Below are positions 36,206-45,592 of a DNA stretch of 64,000 nt, in pieces. Origin of the DNA: Streptomyces sp. NRRL F-5122 (GTDB lineage: Bacteria > Actinomycetota > Actinomycetes > Streptomycetales > Streptomycetaceae). The position numbers and the translations under genes were made by a program. The first letter of the stretch is position 1. Each line of letters begins with the position of its first letter. The stretch spans positions 73,973 through 137,972 of the forward strand of contig NZ_LMWH01000139.1 of the NCBI RefSeq assembly GCF_001507435.1, written 5' to 3'. The notes under the pieces were generated by a model. It did not search any database. It was not told the origin of the DNA and saw only the letters and a list, made by a program, of their open reading frames with translations.

Positions 36206-38644
36206 TCAAGGCCTGGCAGTGGAGGACCGGTTGACGGCGTTCACCTCGTCGCCCGTCAACTCCACGTCGTGCACCAGCGGTTCCTCGCCGACGACCACGT
36301 GCCGGGCCTTCGATCCGTACGCGGCGGCCGTGATCGCCACGAGGTAGGTGCCCGGCGAGGGGACCGCGAGGATGTAGGAGCCGTCCGCCAGTGATGTGAC
36401 GCGGTCCAGCTGACGGCCGCCCTTCGAGAGCAGCGTCGCGGCCGCTCCCTGGACCGGCTCGCCCTCCGCGTCCCGTACGAACCCGTACACCACCGTCGCA
36501 CCCCCGGCCGCCGGCGTCCTCTCCTGCTGCGGCTCCTCGCCCGGCTCCACCGCCAGATGCGGCAGGCGCTTCTCCAGCCAGCCGGGCAGCCACCAGTTCG
36601 CCCCACCGAGCAGATGCATCACCGCCGGCACCAGCGCCGTACGCAGGACGAACGCGTCCAGCGCCACGGCCGCGGCGAGCCCGACGCCCGCCATCGCGGC
36701 GCCCGAGTTGCCGCTGAGCACGAACGCCAGGAACACGCAGACCATGATCAGGGCCGCGGAGTTGATGACCCGGCTGGTCTCCGCGAGGCCGACCCGGACG
36801 GCGCGGGCGTTGTCCCTGGTGTGCACCCACTCCTCGTGCATCCGGCTCACCAGGAAGACCTGGTAGTCCATCGACAGACCGAACAGCAGGGACAGCATGA
36901 TGATCGGCAGGAAGGCCTGGATCGGCCCCTCCTTGCCGAGGCCCAGCAGGTCCAGGCCCCAGCCCCACTGGAAGACCGCCACCAGGACGCCGAAGGACGA
37001 CGCCGCGGCGATCAGGTTCATCACGGCGGCCGTCAGCGGCACCACGAGCGAGCGGAACGCGATCAGCAGGAGCAGGAAGCCGAGCCCGATGATGGTCCCG
37101 ATGAAGTACGGCAGCCGGTCGCCCGTGACGGACGCGAAGTCCTTGGAGACCGCAGTGACGCCGCCGACATGGGCCTGCGCGCCCGCCTTCGGGATCACCT
37201 CGTCGCGCAGGGTGTCGATGAGCCTGTCCGTCCGCTCGGACTGCGGCGAGGTGGTCGGGACGACCTGGATGACCGTGACGCCCTGTGCGGGCGGCAGCGC
37301 GGCCGCCCGGGCCACGCCGTCGGTCTCCCGGATGCCCTGGACCAGCGCATCCGTGTCACCGCTGACCGAGACCACCTGCAGCGGTCCGTTGAAGCCGGGT
37401 CCGAAGCCCTCGGCGAGCAGGTCGTACGCCTTGCGGGTCGTCGTCGACGCGTCGTCGTTGCCCTGGTCGGCGGCCCCGAGGCGAAGGGAGAGCACGGGAA
37501 GGGCGAGCACGGTCATGACCACCACCGCGAGCACGGCGATCGTCCGGGGGCGCTTCTGCACCGTGGCCGACCACTTCGCAGCGAGGCCGCTCGCGCCCTC
37601 CGCCTCTGGTCCGTGGGCCGCGAGCCGCCGCCGCTGCCGGCGGCTGAGCACCCGCGGGCCGAGCAGACCGAGCAGCGCCGGCAGCAGGGTGACGGCCGCG
37701 AGCACGCTCAGCACGACGGTGAGCGAGGTGCCGATGACCACACCGTCCAGGAAGCGCAGATTGGTCACCAGCATCCCGGCGAGCGCGATGCACACCGTGC
37801 CGCCCGCGAACAGCACCGCCCGGCCGGAGGTGTTGAGGGCGGTGACCGCCGCCTCCTCCGGCTCCATGCCGCGCAGGATGCCGCGCCGGTGCCGGGTGAC
37901 GATGAACAGGGCGTAGTCGATGCCGACCCCGAGGCCGATCAACGAGGCCAGCAGGGGCGCGATGTCGGGCACGTCCGTGACATGGCTGATCAGCTGCGTG
38001 GAGAAAAGCCCGATGCCGACACCGAACACCGCGACGGCGATCGGCAGCAGCATCGCGAAGAGCGAGCCGAAGGCCAGGAACAGCACGACCGCCGCCGCCA
38101 CGATGCCGACCATCTCGGACAGTCCGGTGGGCGGCTGCTGGATCCGGGTGATCGCCTGACCGCCCAACTCGACCTCGAGACCGCCGCGCTCGGCGTCCTG
38201 CGCCGTGTCGACGACGTCCTGGACCAGTTCCTGGGGCACCTCGTTGGCCCGCTCGGTGAACGTCAGCTGCGCGTACGCGATCGTCCCGTCCCGGCTGATC
38301 TGCGCCGCGCCCTGGGGGCCCGTGTAGGGGCTGCCGACCGCGCCGATCCCCGGCATCCGCGCGATCTTCGCCAGTGCGGGCTGGATCCGCGCCCGCACCG
38401 CCGCGTCGCGCACCGATCCGCGCTCGACCTTCCAGACCACCGTGTCGGTGTCGCCCGAGGCCTTCGGGAAGGCCTTCGTCATCAGGTCGTACGCGGTCTT
38501 GGAGTCCGTGTTCGGCAGGGAGAAGACATTCGCGTAGTCGGCCCCCTTGGCGGACGCCGTCGCGCCCATCCCGACCAGCGCTCCCACCCACAACAACAGG
38601 ACCAGCAACCGGTGCCGATAGCACCACCGCGCCAGTGTCGTCAC
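36206..38644 (-). CDS. MMPL-family transporter with C-terminal carboxypeptidase-regulatory-like domain
   Basis: An 812-residue RND/MMPL exporter. The N-terminal helix (LLVLLLWVGALVGMGA) precedes a periplasm-like loop, then six helices including LASLIGLGVGIDYALFIV. The pattern repeats with FLPIIMLSLLFGLSMDYQVF. The two GxxxDY motifs are proton-relay sites in this family. After the last helix (~700) residues ~725-800 (VVYGFVRDAEGEPVQGAAAT ... GSYILAVPSPGTYLVAITA) form a CarboxypepD_reg beta-sandwich, unusual on MMPL proteins. Cargo unknown; MMPL proteins move lipids or siderophores. GTG at 38644 follows GAAGGAGGG. It is divergent from a two-component system. Confidence 0.9.
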   Translation of the reverse strand: MTTLARWCYRHRLLVLLLWVGALVGMGATASAKGADYANVFSLPNTDSKTAYDLMTKAFPKASGDTDTVVWKVERGSVRDAAVRARIQPALAKIARMPGIGAVGSPYTGPQGAAQISRDGTIAYAQLTFTERANEVPQELVQDVVDTAQDAERGGLEVELGGQAITRIQQPPTGLSEMVGIVAAAVVLFLAFGSLFAMLLPIAVAVFGVGIGLFSTQLISHVTDVPDIAPLLASLIGLGVGIDYALFIVTRHRRGILRGMEPEEAAVTALNTSGRAVLFAGGTVCIALAGMLVTNLRFLDGVVIGTSLTVVLSVLAAVTLLPALLGLLGPRVLSRRQRRRLAAHGPEAEGASGLAAKWSATVQKRPRTIAVLAVVVMTVLALPVLSLRLGAADQGNDDASTTTRKAYDLLAEGFGPGFNGPLQVVSVSGDTDALVQGIRETDGVARAAALPPAQGVTVIQVVPTTSPQSERTDRLIDTLRDEVIPKAGAQAHVGGVTAVSKDFASVTGDRLPYFIGTIIGLGFLLLLIAFRSLVVPLTAAVMNLIAAASSFGVLVAVFQWGWGLDLLGLGKEGPIQAFLPIIMLSLLFGLSMDYQVFLVSRMHEEWVHTRDNARAVRVGLAETSRVINSAALIMVCVFLAFVLSGNSGAAMAGVGLAAAVALDAFVLRTALVPAVMHLLGGANWWLPGWLEKRLPHLAVEPGEEPQQERTPAAGGATVVYGFVRDAEGEPVQGAAATLLSKGGRQLDRVTSLADGSYILAVPSPGTYLVAITAAAYGSKARHVVVGEEPLVHDVELTGDEVNAVNRSSTARP

Positions 38645-38794
38645 TCTCCACCCTCCTTCATCGGCGTCCCCCAGGTCCCGGAGCACCAGGATCGGCGGCG
38701 GCGGGCCCGGACGGGCTCGCCACGGCCCGACTCTCAAGGAACTCCAAAGCGCCCACCGCCCCGGCCGCCGGTGCCGCCGCGGATACTGGGGGAC

Positions 38795-39499
38795 ATGACG
38801 GCCAACGAGGCAGCGCACGAAGGGGCCACGGTTCTCGTGGTCGAGGACGAGGAGAGCATCGCGGACGTCCTCGCCATCGCCCTGCGCTATCACCGCTTCC
38901 AGGTGATGATCGCGGGCACCGTGCGCGAGGCGCTCACCCTCGCGGAACGTACGCGGCCGGACGCGGCGCTGCTGGACGTGATGCTGCCGGACGGCGACGG
39001 ACGTGCGCTCGGCCGGGAACTTCGCGCCCGCCGGCCGGACCTGGCGCTGGTCTTCGTCACCGCACGCGACGCGCCCGCCGAGATCGTCGGGGCGCTCGGC
39101 TTCGGCGACGACTACATCACCAAGCCGTTCAACATAGACGAGGTGGTCGCGCGGCTGCGGGCCGTCCTGCGGCGCACACGAACGGCGGACGTCCTGCCCC
39201 AGCGTCCACCGCTGCGCTACGGCGATCTGGAGCTGGACGAGACGACCTACTCGGTGCACCGTGCGGGCCGCACGGTCGAGCTGACCCCCACGGAGTACGC
39301 GCTGCTGCGCTTCCTGGTGCGCAACGGAGGCCGGATCGTGCCCAAGGAGCAGCTGCTGCGCCATGTGTGGCAGTACGAGCACACACCGCCCGAGTCGACG
39401 GTCGTCGAGACGTACGTCAGTTATCTGCGCCGCAAGCTCGACACGCTCGGACCGCCGGTGATCACCACCCGGCGGGGTGTCGGATACGGCCTGGCATGA
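38795..39499 (+). CDS. OmpR-family response regulator
   Basis: A 234-residue regulator. The receiver has acidic D18/E19, phospho-acceptor D61 (ALLDVMLPDGDG) and K110 (YITKPF). The C-terminal winged helix includes VELTPTEYALLRFLVRNGG and TVVETYVSYLRRKLD. ATG at 38795. Its stop overlaps the start of the sensor kinase (ATGA). The divergent MMPL gene is a likely target. Confidence 0.93.
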   Translation: MTANEAAHEGATVLVVEDEESIADVLAIALRYHRFQVMIAGTVREALTLAERTRPDAALLDVMLPDGDGRALGRELRARRPDLALVFVTARDAPAEIVGALGFGDDYITKPFNIDEVVARLRAVLRRTRTADVLPQRPPLRYGDLELDETTYSVHRAGRTVELTPTEYALLRFLVRNGGRIVPKEQLLRHVWQYEHTPPESTVVETYVSYLRRKLDTLGPPVITTRRGVGYGLA

Positions 39500-40965
39500 T
39501 GCTTCTGCGACTCCCCCCGCTCCCGCGGCCACGGGGCATCCACTCCCTGCGCGGCAAGTTGACGCTGGCGAACGTGGGGCTGCTGGCGCTCGGTATCGTG
39601 GCGGCGACCGCCATCAGCCTGATGGGCATGCGGCACTACGTACTCGGGCAGATCGACACCGAGCTGACCAAATCCCGTGACTCGCTCGTGCGTTCACAGC
39701 TGACCCTGCGGGAGATCGACTCGCTGAGCGCGCTTGCGGTCGTCCGCGACCGGCTGCTGCCGCACAGCGGCGGCGACTCGCCGAACCCGGACTCCGTGTT
39801 CGCGGCCGTCGACCGGGACGGCACCGTGCTCACCGTCGCCGGCCTGAAGCCGACCGACGCCCAGCAGGCGCTCGCCTCCGCCGTCCACGACCCCGCCACA
39901 CTCGTCGTGGCCCCCCAGCCGCGCGACATCCACCTGCGCGGCGACCCCTACCGCGTGACCGGGGCGCGACTCGCGGACGGCACCTATGTGCTGCTCGCCC
40001 GCTCGACCAGGGTGCTGCACACCGGCATGGCCAAGGCACTCAGACTCGATCTCACCATCGGAACCCTGCTGCTGGCCCTGCTCGCGGCGCTGACGATGAT
40101 CAGTGTGGGCCGGCGGATGCGGCCACTGGAGGACATGGTGGAGACGTCGTCGGCCATCGCCGAGGGCGATCTGACCCGACGGATGCCCTCCAGCAAGGAG
40201 ACCTCCCTGGAGGTGGAGCAGCTGCGCACCGCGCTCAACTCGATGCTCCACCAGGTGGAGTCCGCGTATCGCACACGCGAGCGCAGCGCCGCCCAGCTCC
40301 GCCACTTCGTCGCGGACGCCTCGCACGAGCTGCGCACGCCGCTGTCGGCGATACGCGGCTACCTCCAGCTGTACGACAAGGGGATGCTCACCGATCCGGA
40401 CGAGCGCAAGCGGTCCTGGGAGCGGATGATGGCCGAGGCGGACCGGATGGGACGCCTGGTGGACGAACTCCTCGTCCTCGCCCGCCTGGACCAGCGGCCC
40501 GAACTCCGTTTCCGGAACGTGGACCTGAGCCGGCTGGTGCGGGACGCGGCGGAGGACCTGCGGGCCCAGCAGCCGGGACGGCCCGTGACGGTGCGCGCGG
40601 ACGGAGCGCTGCTCGTACGGGCCGACGAGTCGGGTCTGCGTCAGGTACTCGGCAACCTCGTGACGAACGTCCGGGTCCACACGCCCGCCGGCACCCCGGT
40701 GCTGCTCGGCCTCGAACGCGAGGGCGAGGTCGTACGGCTGTGCGTCGCGGACGAGGGTCCGGGCCTCGCGGAGGAGGACGCGGCACGTGTCTTCGACCGC
40801 TTCTTCCGCGCGGGTCAGGGTGCGGGCAGCGGGCTCGGCATGGCGATCGTGCACGGGGTGGTGGCAGCGCACGGCGGCGATGTGGCGGTGCGGACGGCGC
40901 CGGGCGAGGGGCTGGCGGTGACGGTCACGCTGCCGGAGCGGGCGCACGACCGGGACCACCGGTGA
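39496..40965 (+). CDS. Sensor histidine kinase
   Basis: A 489-residue kinase. Helices lie at ~22-45 and ~185-205, with an extracellular sensor region between (~50-180). HAMP (GRRMRPLEDMVETSSAIAEG) follows. The H-box is ASHELRTPLSA with His277; the N-box NLVTNVRVHT, G1 DEGPGL and G2 GLGM are intact. The ATG at 39496 overlaps the regulator gene. Stimulus unknown. Confidence 0.93.
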   Translation: MMLLRLPPLPRPRGIHSLRGKLTLANVGLLALGIVAATAISLMGMRHYVLGQIDTELTKSRDSLVRSQLTLREIDSLSALAVVRDRLLPHSGGDSPNPDSVFAAVDRDGTVLTVAGLKPTDAQQALASAVHDPATLVVAPQPRDIHLRGDPYRVTGARLADGTYVLLARSTRVLHTGMAKALRLDLTIGTLLLALLAALTMISVGRRMRPLEDMVETSSAIAEGDLTRRMPSSKETSLEVEQLRTALNSMLHQVESAYRTRERSAAQLRHFVADASHELRTPLSAIRGYLQLYDKGMLTDPDERKRSWERMMAEADRMGRLVDELLVLARLDQRPELRFRNVDLSRLVRDAAEDLRAQQPGRPVTVRADGALLVRADESGLRQVLGNLVTNVRVHTPAGTPVLLGLEREGEVVRLCVADEGPGLAEEDAARVFDRFFRAGQGAGSGLGMAIVHGVVAAHGGDVAVRTAPGEGLAVTVTLPERAHDRDHR

Positions 40966-40983
40966 GCGCCCGCCCGGCGTCCG

Positions 40984-42540
40984 TCAGATCCAGGTCAGCC
41001 GCCAGAGCCGGAAGACGCCGGTACCGTCCGACAGGTACTGGCCTCCGCCGACGTCCTCGCTGCTGACCACGTACTCCTTGCGCTGCCACAGCGGGATCAG
41101 CGGAACGTCGTCCGCCACATGCTGCTGGATCTGCTCGAAGTCCTCGGCGCTCTGGGCGCGGTCCGAGAACCGCTGGCTCTCCCGGATCAGCCTGTCGACG
41201 TCCTCGCTGCCGTAGCCGTTCTTCATGCTGTTCCCGGTGCCGATGAGCGGGGCGGTGAAGGTGTCCGGGTCGGGGTAGTCGGCCACCCAGCCGACGGCGT
41301 ACGCGTCGAGCTTTCCTTCCGCGTACCGCTTCTGGAAGGCGGTCCACTCGTAGCCCTGGAGGTCCACCTTGAACAACCCGGTCGCCTCGAGCTGCCGCTT
41401 CAGCTCGGTGGCCTCCTCCTCGGCGGCACCGCGACCCTTGCCGTATCCGTAGGTGAAGTGGACGGGCACATGCACCCCCGCCTCGGTGAGCAGGGCACGG
41501 GCCTTTGTGACGCTGTGCGTGGGGTAGGCGTCGAAGAACGAGGTGGTGTGACCCGTGATGCCCGCCGGGATGAGCGAGTAGAGCGGGTCGGTGGTGCTCT
41601 CGTACACCTTGTCGATCAGTTCCTCGCGGTTGATCGTCATCGCGACGGCCTGGCGGACCCGGCGGTCGTGCAGCGGCGAGCTGGAGGCGGTGTTCAGGAC
41701 CAGATTGCGGATCTCGGCGCTGTCGGCCTCGCTGACACGCTGGTCGGGGTCGCTCGGTGAGAGGCCCGCGAGCATGGCGGGCGGCAGCTGACGCGTGGCG
41801 ACGTCGACCTCCTTCGCCTTCCAGGCCTTCTCCAGCGCGGCCGGGTCGCCGTAGTAGCGCAGGTCGATGGGCCGGCCCGTGTCCTTGACGTCGCCCTTGT
41901 AGCGGGTGTTCGGGGCGAGGACGGCGTTCTTGTCCTTCGAGTACGACGTCAGGGTGTACGGGCCCGTCCCGTCGGCACCGGAGTCGTCGCGCAGCGCGTT
42001 CTGCGGGTACTTGGTGTGGTCGACGATCACTCCGGCGCCGGTGGCCACCTTGAAGGGGAACGTCGCGTCGGGCGAGGACAGATGGAAGGTGACGGTGAGC
42101 TTGTTGGCGTCGACCGAACCCAGCGTCTCGAGCAGGGACGCGGGGCCGACATCCGAGTTGATCTTCTTGACCCGGTCGAAGGAGTACTTGACGTCCTCGG
42201 CGGTCATGGTGCGCCCGCTCGGGAACGTCAGTCCGTCGCGCAGGGTGCAGCGGTATGTCTGCAGGTCCGACCCGACGAACCCGCAGCTCTTGGCCGCGTC
42301 CGGCACCGGTTCCACACCGTCGGGTTCGAAGGTCAGCAGCGACTGGAACACGCTGCTGAACAACGCCCAGGATCCTGCGTCGTAGGCCCCCGCCGGGTCC
42401 AGGGACGTGACGGCGTCCGTCGTCCCCACGGTGATCGTCTTGTTGCTGTTCTCCGCGGCCGGCAGCAACTGCCACCCGCCCACTCCCACTCCTGCCAGAA
42501 CCAGCACAGTCGCGAGAATCCGTATGCGAACCGAACGCAT
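40984..42540 (-). CDS. ABC peptide-type solute-binding protein without lipobox
   Basis: A 518-residue extracytoplasmic binding protein of the SBP_bac_5 family. The mature part begins KTITVGTTDAVTSLDPAGAY; GRTMTAEDVKYSFDRV and DRRVRQAVAMTINREEL are family signatures. The N-terminal hydrophobic segment (ILATVLVLAGVGVGGWQLL) has no cysteine, so it is either a cleaved secreted form or a signal anchor. No permease or ATPase genes are next to it. ATG at 42540 is preceded by GGGGAGGG. Confidence 0.87.
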   Translation of the reverse strand: MRSVRIRILATVLVLAGVGVGGWQLLPAAENSNKTITVGTTDAVTSLDPAGAYDAGSWALFSSVFQSLLTFEPDGVEPVPDAAKSCGFVGSDLQTYRCTLRDGLTFPSGRTMTAEDVKYSFDRVKKINSDVGPASLLETLGSVDANKLTVTFHLSSPDATFPFKVATGAGVIVDHTKYPQNALRDDSGADGTGPYTLTSYSKDKNAVLAPNTRYKGDVKDTGRPIDLRYYGDPAALEKAWKAKEVDVATRQLPPAMLAGLSPSDPDQRVSEADSAEIRNLVLNTASSSPLHDRRVRQAVAMTINREELIDKVYESTTDPLYSLIPAGITGHTTSFFDAYPTHSVTKARALLTEAGVHVPVHFTYGYGKGRGAAEEEATELKRQLEATGLFKVDLQGYEWTAFQKRYAEGKLDAYAVGWVADYPDPDTFTAPLIGTGNSMKNGYGSEDVDRLIRESQRFSDRAQSAEDFEQIQQHVADDVPLIPLWQRKEYVVSSEDVGGGQYLSDGTGVFRLWRLTWI

Positions 42541-42697
42541 CGGCGCGCCCTCCCCAGGCACTCAGCGCATGCCACTCCCCTGTGGCGCGGATCACCTAAT
42601 CACAGGAGTTTGACCTGAGGGAAGAGGGATTTGTTGAGATGAGAGTTAACTTGTCCAAGCCTTGATCCAACGGCATTTCGTGGACCGGGTGACAGCC

Positions 42698-43957
42698 TCA
42701 CGCCTGCCTCGACGCCAGTTGCACGACCGTGATGTCCGACGGCGCGCCGACCCGCGTCGGCGGCCCCCAGGCGCCCGCTCCCCGGGAGACGTACAACTGC
42801 GTGTCGCCGTACCGGTCCAGGCCCGCGACGGTCGGGTTGGCGGCGGCCGCCACGAAGTTGCCGGGCCAGAGCTGGCCGCCGTGGGTGTGGCCGGAGAGCT
42901 GAAGGTCCACGTGACGGCGCACGGCCTCGTGGATCTGCAGCGGTTGATGGGCCAGCAGCACCACGGCGCGCGAGGTGTCGCGGTCGCCCAGCGCCTTGCC
43001 GAAGTCGGGGCCCTCGCCCTCGCTCTCGCCCGCCAGGTCGTTGACGCCGGCCAGGTCGAACCCGGGCAGTTCCGTGCGCGCGTTCTCCAGCGGGTTCAGA
43101 CCGAGCCGGCGTACCTCCTCGACCCACTGGTCCGCGCCGGAGAAGTACTCGTGGTTGCCGGTGACGAAGTAGCTGCCGTGGCGCGCCCTCAGCCGGGACA
43201 GCGGGGCCGCGGCCGGGCCCAGGTCCTTGACGCTGCCGTCGACCAGGTCGCCGACGACCGCGATCAGGTCCGGCTGGGTCGAGTTGATCGTGTCCACCAC
43301 GCGCTGTGCAAAGCCACGGCCGAGTACCGGGCCCAGATGGATGTCGCTCACGACGGCGATGCGGAACCCGTGGGCCGAGCGCGGCAGACGGGCCAGCGGG
43401 ACCGTGACGCGTTTCACGGCGGGGCCGCGCAGAACGCCGTATGTGCCGTACCCCACCGTGCCGGCCGTGGCGGCGGCCACCGCGCCGCCGACCGCCCGGG
43501 AGACGAAGAGACGGCGCGAGGGGTCCGCGGGCACGGGCGCCGGGTCCTGGACGGGTTCCGCTTCCGACTCGGACCGCGCGGGTGCCGTCCCCGCCGGGAC
43601 CGGTGCGGGACTCGGCGCCGTCTGCCTCGTCCGCGCCCCGCGCCGCACCAGCAGGTGGATCAGGGGACGCACGAGTTCACCCGCGACCAGTGCCAGCAGC
43701 AGATAGAGCGACACCGCCATCCACAGGAACCCGGGCCATCCGAGGGTGCGCTGGAGCCAGAAGGGGGCTCCGGCCCGCTCGGCGACCAGGGCCGCGACCA
43801 TGAGCACCGGTCCGGCGACGAGCACCACTGCACCGGCTCGCCGGGCCGGGCCCGGACCCCGGGTCGTGTCGCGCACCAGCCGGCGCCACGCGAACCAGTG
43901 CAGCGCCGCCAGGGCGACCAGGGCGGTCAGAGCGATCAACAGGACGACAACGACCAC
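42698..43957 (-). CDS. Membrane-anchored metallophosphoesterase
   Basis: A 419-residue protein. Three or more helices in residues ~1-115, a Pro/Ala linker, another helix after SRRLFVSRAVGG, then the catalytic domain outside the membrane. Metal motifs are complete: VVSDIHLGP, VVGDLVDG, TGNHEYF, LLAHQP and SGHTHGGQ. The best-known members act on phosphodiesters or UDP-diacylglucosamine; the substrate is not predicted. The start chosen is GTG at 43957 with CTGGAG upstream; the open frame continues but contains the neighbouring gene. Confidence 0.87.
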   Translation of the reverse strand: MVVVVLLIALTALVALAALHWFAWRRLVRDTTRGPGPARRAGAVVLVAGPVLMVAALVAERAGAPFWLQRTLGWPGFLWMAVSLYLLLALVAGELVRPLIHLLVRRGARTRQTAPSPAPVPAGTAPARSESEAEPVQDPAPVPADPSRRLFVSRAVGGAVAAATAGTVGYGTYGVLRGPAVKRVTVPLARLPRSAHGFRIAVVSDIHLGPVLGRGFAQRVVDTINSTQPDLIAVVGDLVDGSVKDLGPAAAPLSRLRARHGSYFVTGNHEYFSGADQWVEEVRRLGLNPLENARTELPGFDLAGVNDLAGESEGEGPDFGKALGDRDTSRAVVLLAHQPLQIHEAVRRHVDLQLSGHTHGGQLWPGNFVAAAANPTVAGLDRYGDTQLYVSRGAGAWGPPTRVGAPSDITVVQLASRQA

Positions 43958-43974
43958 CGTTCTCCAGCCCTCCG

Positions 43975-44217
43975 CTATGACGTTCGCCGCAACGCGCGCA
44001 GTCCGCGCAACCCCAGGGCACCGATGACAGTCCCCAAGACAAAGGAGACGACGGCAAGCGTCAAGTGCACCCAGAAGTAGGCCGTCGGATTCCCCGCGTC
44101 GTCGAACGCGAGTCCACTGCCGTCCTTCCACAGGTTCTTGACGAAAGTGATCCAGATGACCCAGCTCCACACCCCGAAGGCGAGCAGGAACCAGGAGACG
44201 GGGCGGCTGAGCTTCAT
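43975..44217 (-). CDS. Small membrane protein of the SCO4848 family
   Basis: An 80-residue protein with two helices: RPVSWFLLAFGVWSWVIWIT and LTLAVVSFVLGTVIGALGL, separated by NLWKDGSGLAFDDAGNPTAYF. It matches a small conserved actinobacterial family of unknown function. ATG at 44217. It precedes the metallophosphoesterase gene by 17 bp and is likely co-transcribed. Confidence 0.83.
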   Translation of the reverse strand: MKLSRPVSWFLLAFGVWSWVIWITFVKNLWKDGSGLAFDDAGNPTAYFWVHLTLAVVSFVLGTVIGALGLRGLRALRRTS

Positions 44218-44320
44218 GAGTTCAGTATCGCGGTTCTCCGGGCGCCGCTCGGCGCGGGGTACCGAGCATCGGCCGGGATACGGCGGGACTTCCCGCTCCG
44301 CGCCCTGTACTTTCGCCACC

Positions 44321-45592
44321 GTGTCCGCCATGAAGAAGATCGCCGGGCGCCGTCTGGCGCTCGCCACCGCAGCCCTGTTGCCCCTCACGCTCGCAGCTCC
44401 CGCGACCGCCCTCGCGGACACGCAGAGCCCGACCCTGTCCCATGCGGCCACGCCCCCGGCCCGGATGTCGACCGTCGGCGGCGCGCTGCTGGGCAAACCC
44501 GGAACCCAGGCCAACCTCGGCAGCGGTGCCCCCGTGCTCCCGAAGGACCTGAGCGCGCGCTCCTGGATCGTCGCCGACGCCGAGTCCGGTGACGTCCTCG
44601 CCGCCCACAACGCGCACTGGCGGCTTCCCCCGGCGAGCACGCTGAAGATGCTGTTCGCCGACACGGTGCTGCCCAAGTTCCCGAGGAGCGAGAAGCACAA
44701 GGTGGCTCCCTCCGACCTGGCCGGCATGGGCGCCGGGTCCAGCCTGGTCGGGATAAAGCAGGGCGAGACCTACACGGTCCACGACCTGTGGCTCGGTGTC
44801 TTCCTGCGCTCCGGCAACGACGCCGTGCATGTGCTGTCCTCGATGAACCACGGCGTCAAGCAGACCGTCGAGGACATGCAGGCGCACGCCGAGGAACTCC
44901 AGGCCCTCGACACGAATGTGGTCAGCCCCGACGGCTACGACGCAGGCGGCCAGGTCTCCTCCGCCTACGACCTGACCCTGTTCGCCCGCTCGGGCCTGCA
45001 GAAGAAGGACTTCCGGGAGTACTGCTCGACGGTGCGGGCGAAGTTCCCGGGCGAGACCACGAAGAAGCACGGCAGGACGACTCGCGGCTCCTTCGAGATC
45101 CAGAACACCAACCGGCTGCTGGCCGGGGACTCCGACATCACCCCGTACCAGGGCATCGCGGGTGTGAAGAACGGCAACACCACCAACGCGGGCGCCACCT
45201 TCACGGGTGTCGCCGAACGCGGTGGCCGAGTGCTGCTCGTCACCGTGATGAACCCGGAGAAGAAGGACCACAACGAGGTCTACAAGGAGGCCGCCCGGCT
45301 GCTCGACTGGGGCTTCGGCGCGGCCGGGAAGGTGACTCCGGTGGGCGAACTCGTCGCCCCGCGGGGCGCCCAGGCCGGCTCACAGCCCAGCGCGCCCGCG
45401 TCCGCCGCCGCCGGTGGGGAGCAGACCTCGGCCAAGCCGGTGGCCGCCTCGGTGCGGGAGAGCGGCTCCGGCGGGGTCGGCGTGGCGCTCGCCATCGCCG
45501 CCGGGGTGCTCGTGCTGCTCGCGGCGGGCGTCTTCCTGGTCAACCGCCGCTGGCCGCTGCCGGATCTGGTGCGCCGCCGGACGCGCCCCTGA
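44321..45592 (+). CDS. D-alanyl-D-alanine carboxypeptidase (S11-type)
   Basis: A 423-residue exported penicillin-binding protein that trims pentapeptide stems. Residues 10-32 form a signal sequence. The catalytic S106-T-L-K109, S164-G-N and K283-N-G correspond to SxxK, SxN and KTG; the third has Asn for Thr. A Ser/Ala linker then a C-terminal helix (VALAIAAGVLVLLAAGVFLV) anchor it in the membrane. Starts GTG 44321 and ATG 44330 are both possible. The 3' end overlaps the YihY gene by 53 bp. Confidence 0.9.
   Translation: MSAMKKIAGRRLALATAALLPLTLAAPATALADTQSPTLSHAATPPARMSTVGGALLGKPGTQANLGSGAPVLPKDLSARSWIVADAESGDVLAAHNAHWRLPPASTLKMLFADTVLPKFPRSEKHKVAPSDLAGMGAGSSLVGIKQGETYTVHDLWLGVFLRSGNDAVHVLSSMNHGVKQTVEDMQAHAEELQALDTNVVSPDGYDAGGQVSSAYDLTLFARSGLQKKDFREYCSTVRAKFPGETTKKHGRTTRGSFEIQNTNRLLAGDSDITPYQGIAGVKNGNTTNAGATFTGVAERGGRVLLVTVMNPEKKDHNEVYKEAARLLDWGFGAAGKVTPVGELVAPRGAQAGSQPSAPASAAAGGEQTSAKPVAASVRESGSGGVGVALAIAAGVLVLLAAGVFLVNRRWPLPDLVRRRTRP

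Noticed and set aside
38645..39532. N-terminal extension of the MMPL frame to 39532.
   Set aside because: It is antisense to the response regulator; a GTG with GAAGGAGGG at 38644 and an immediate membrane helix fix the start.
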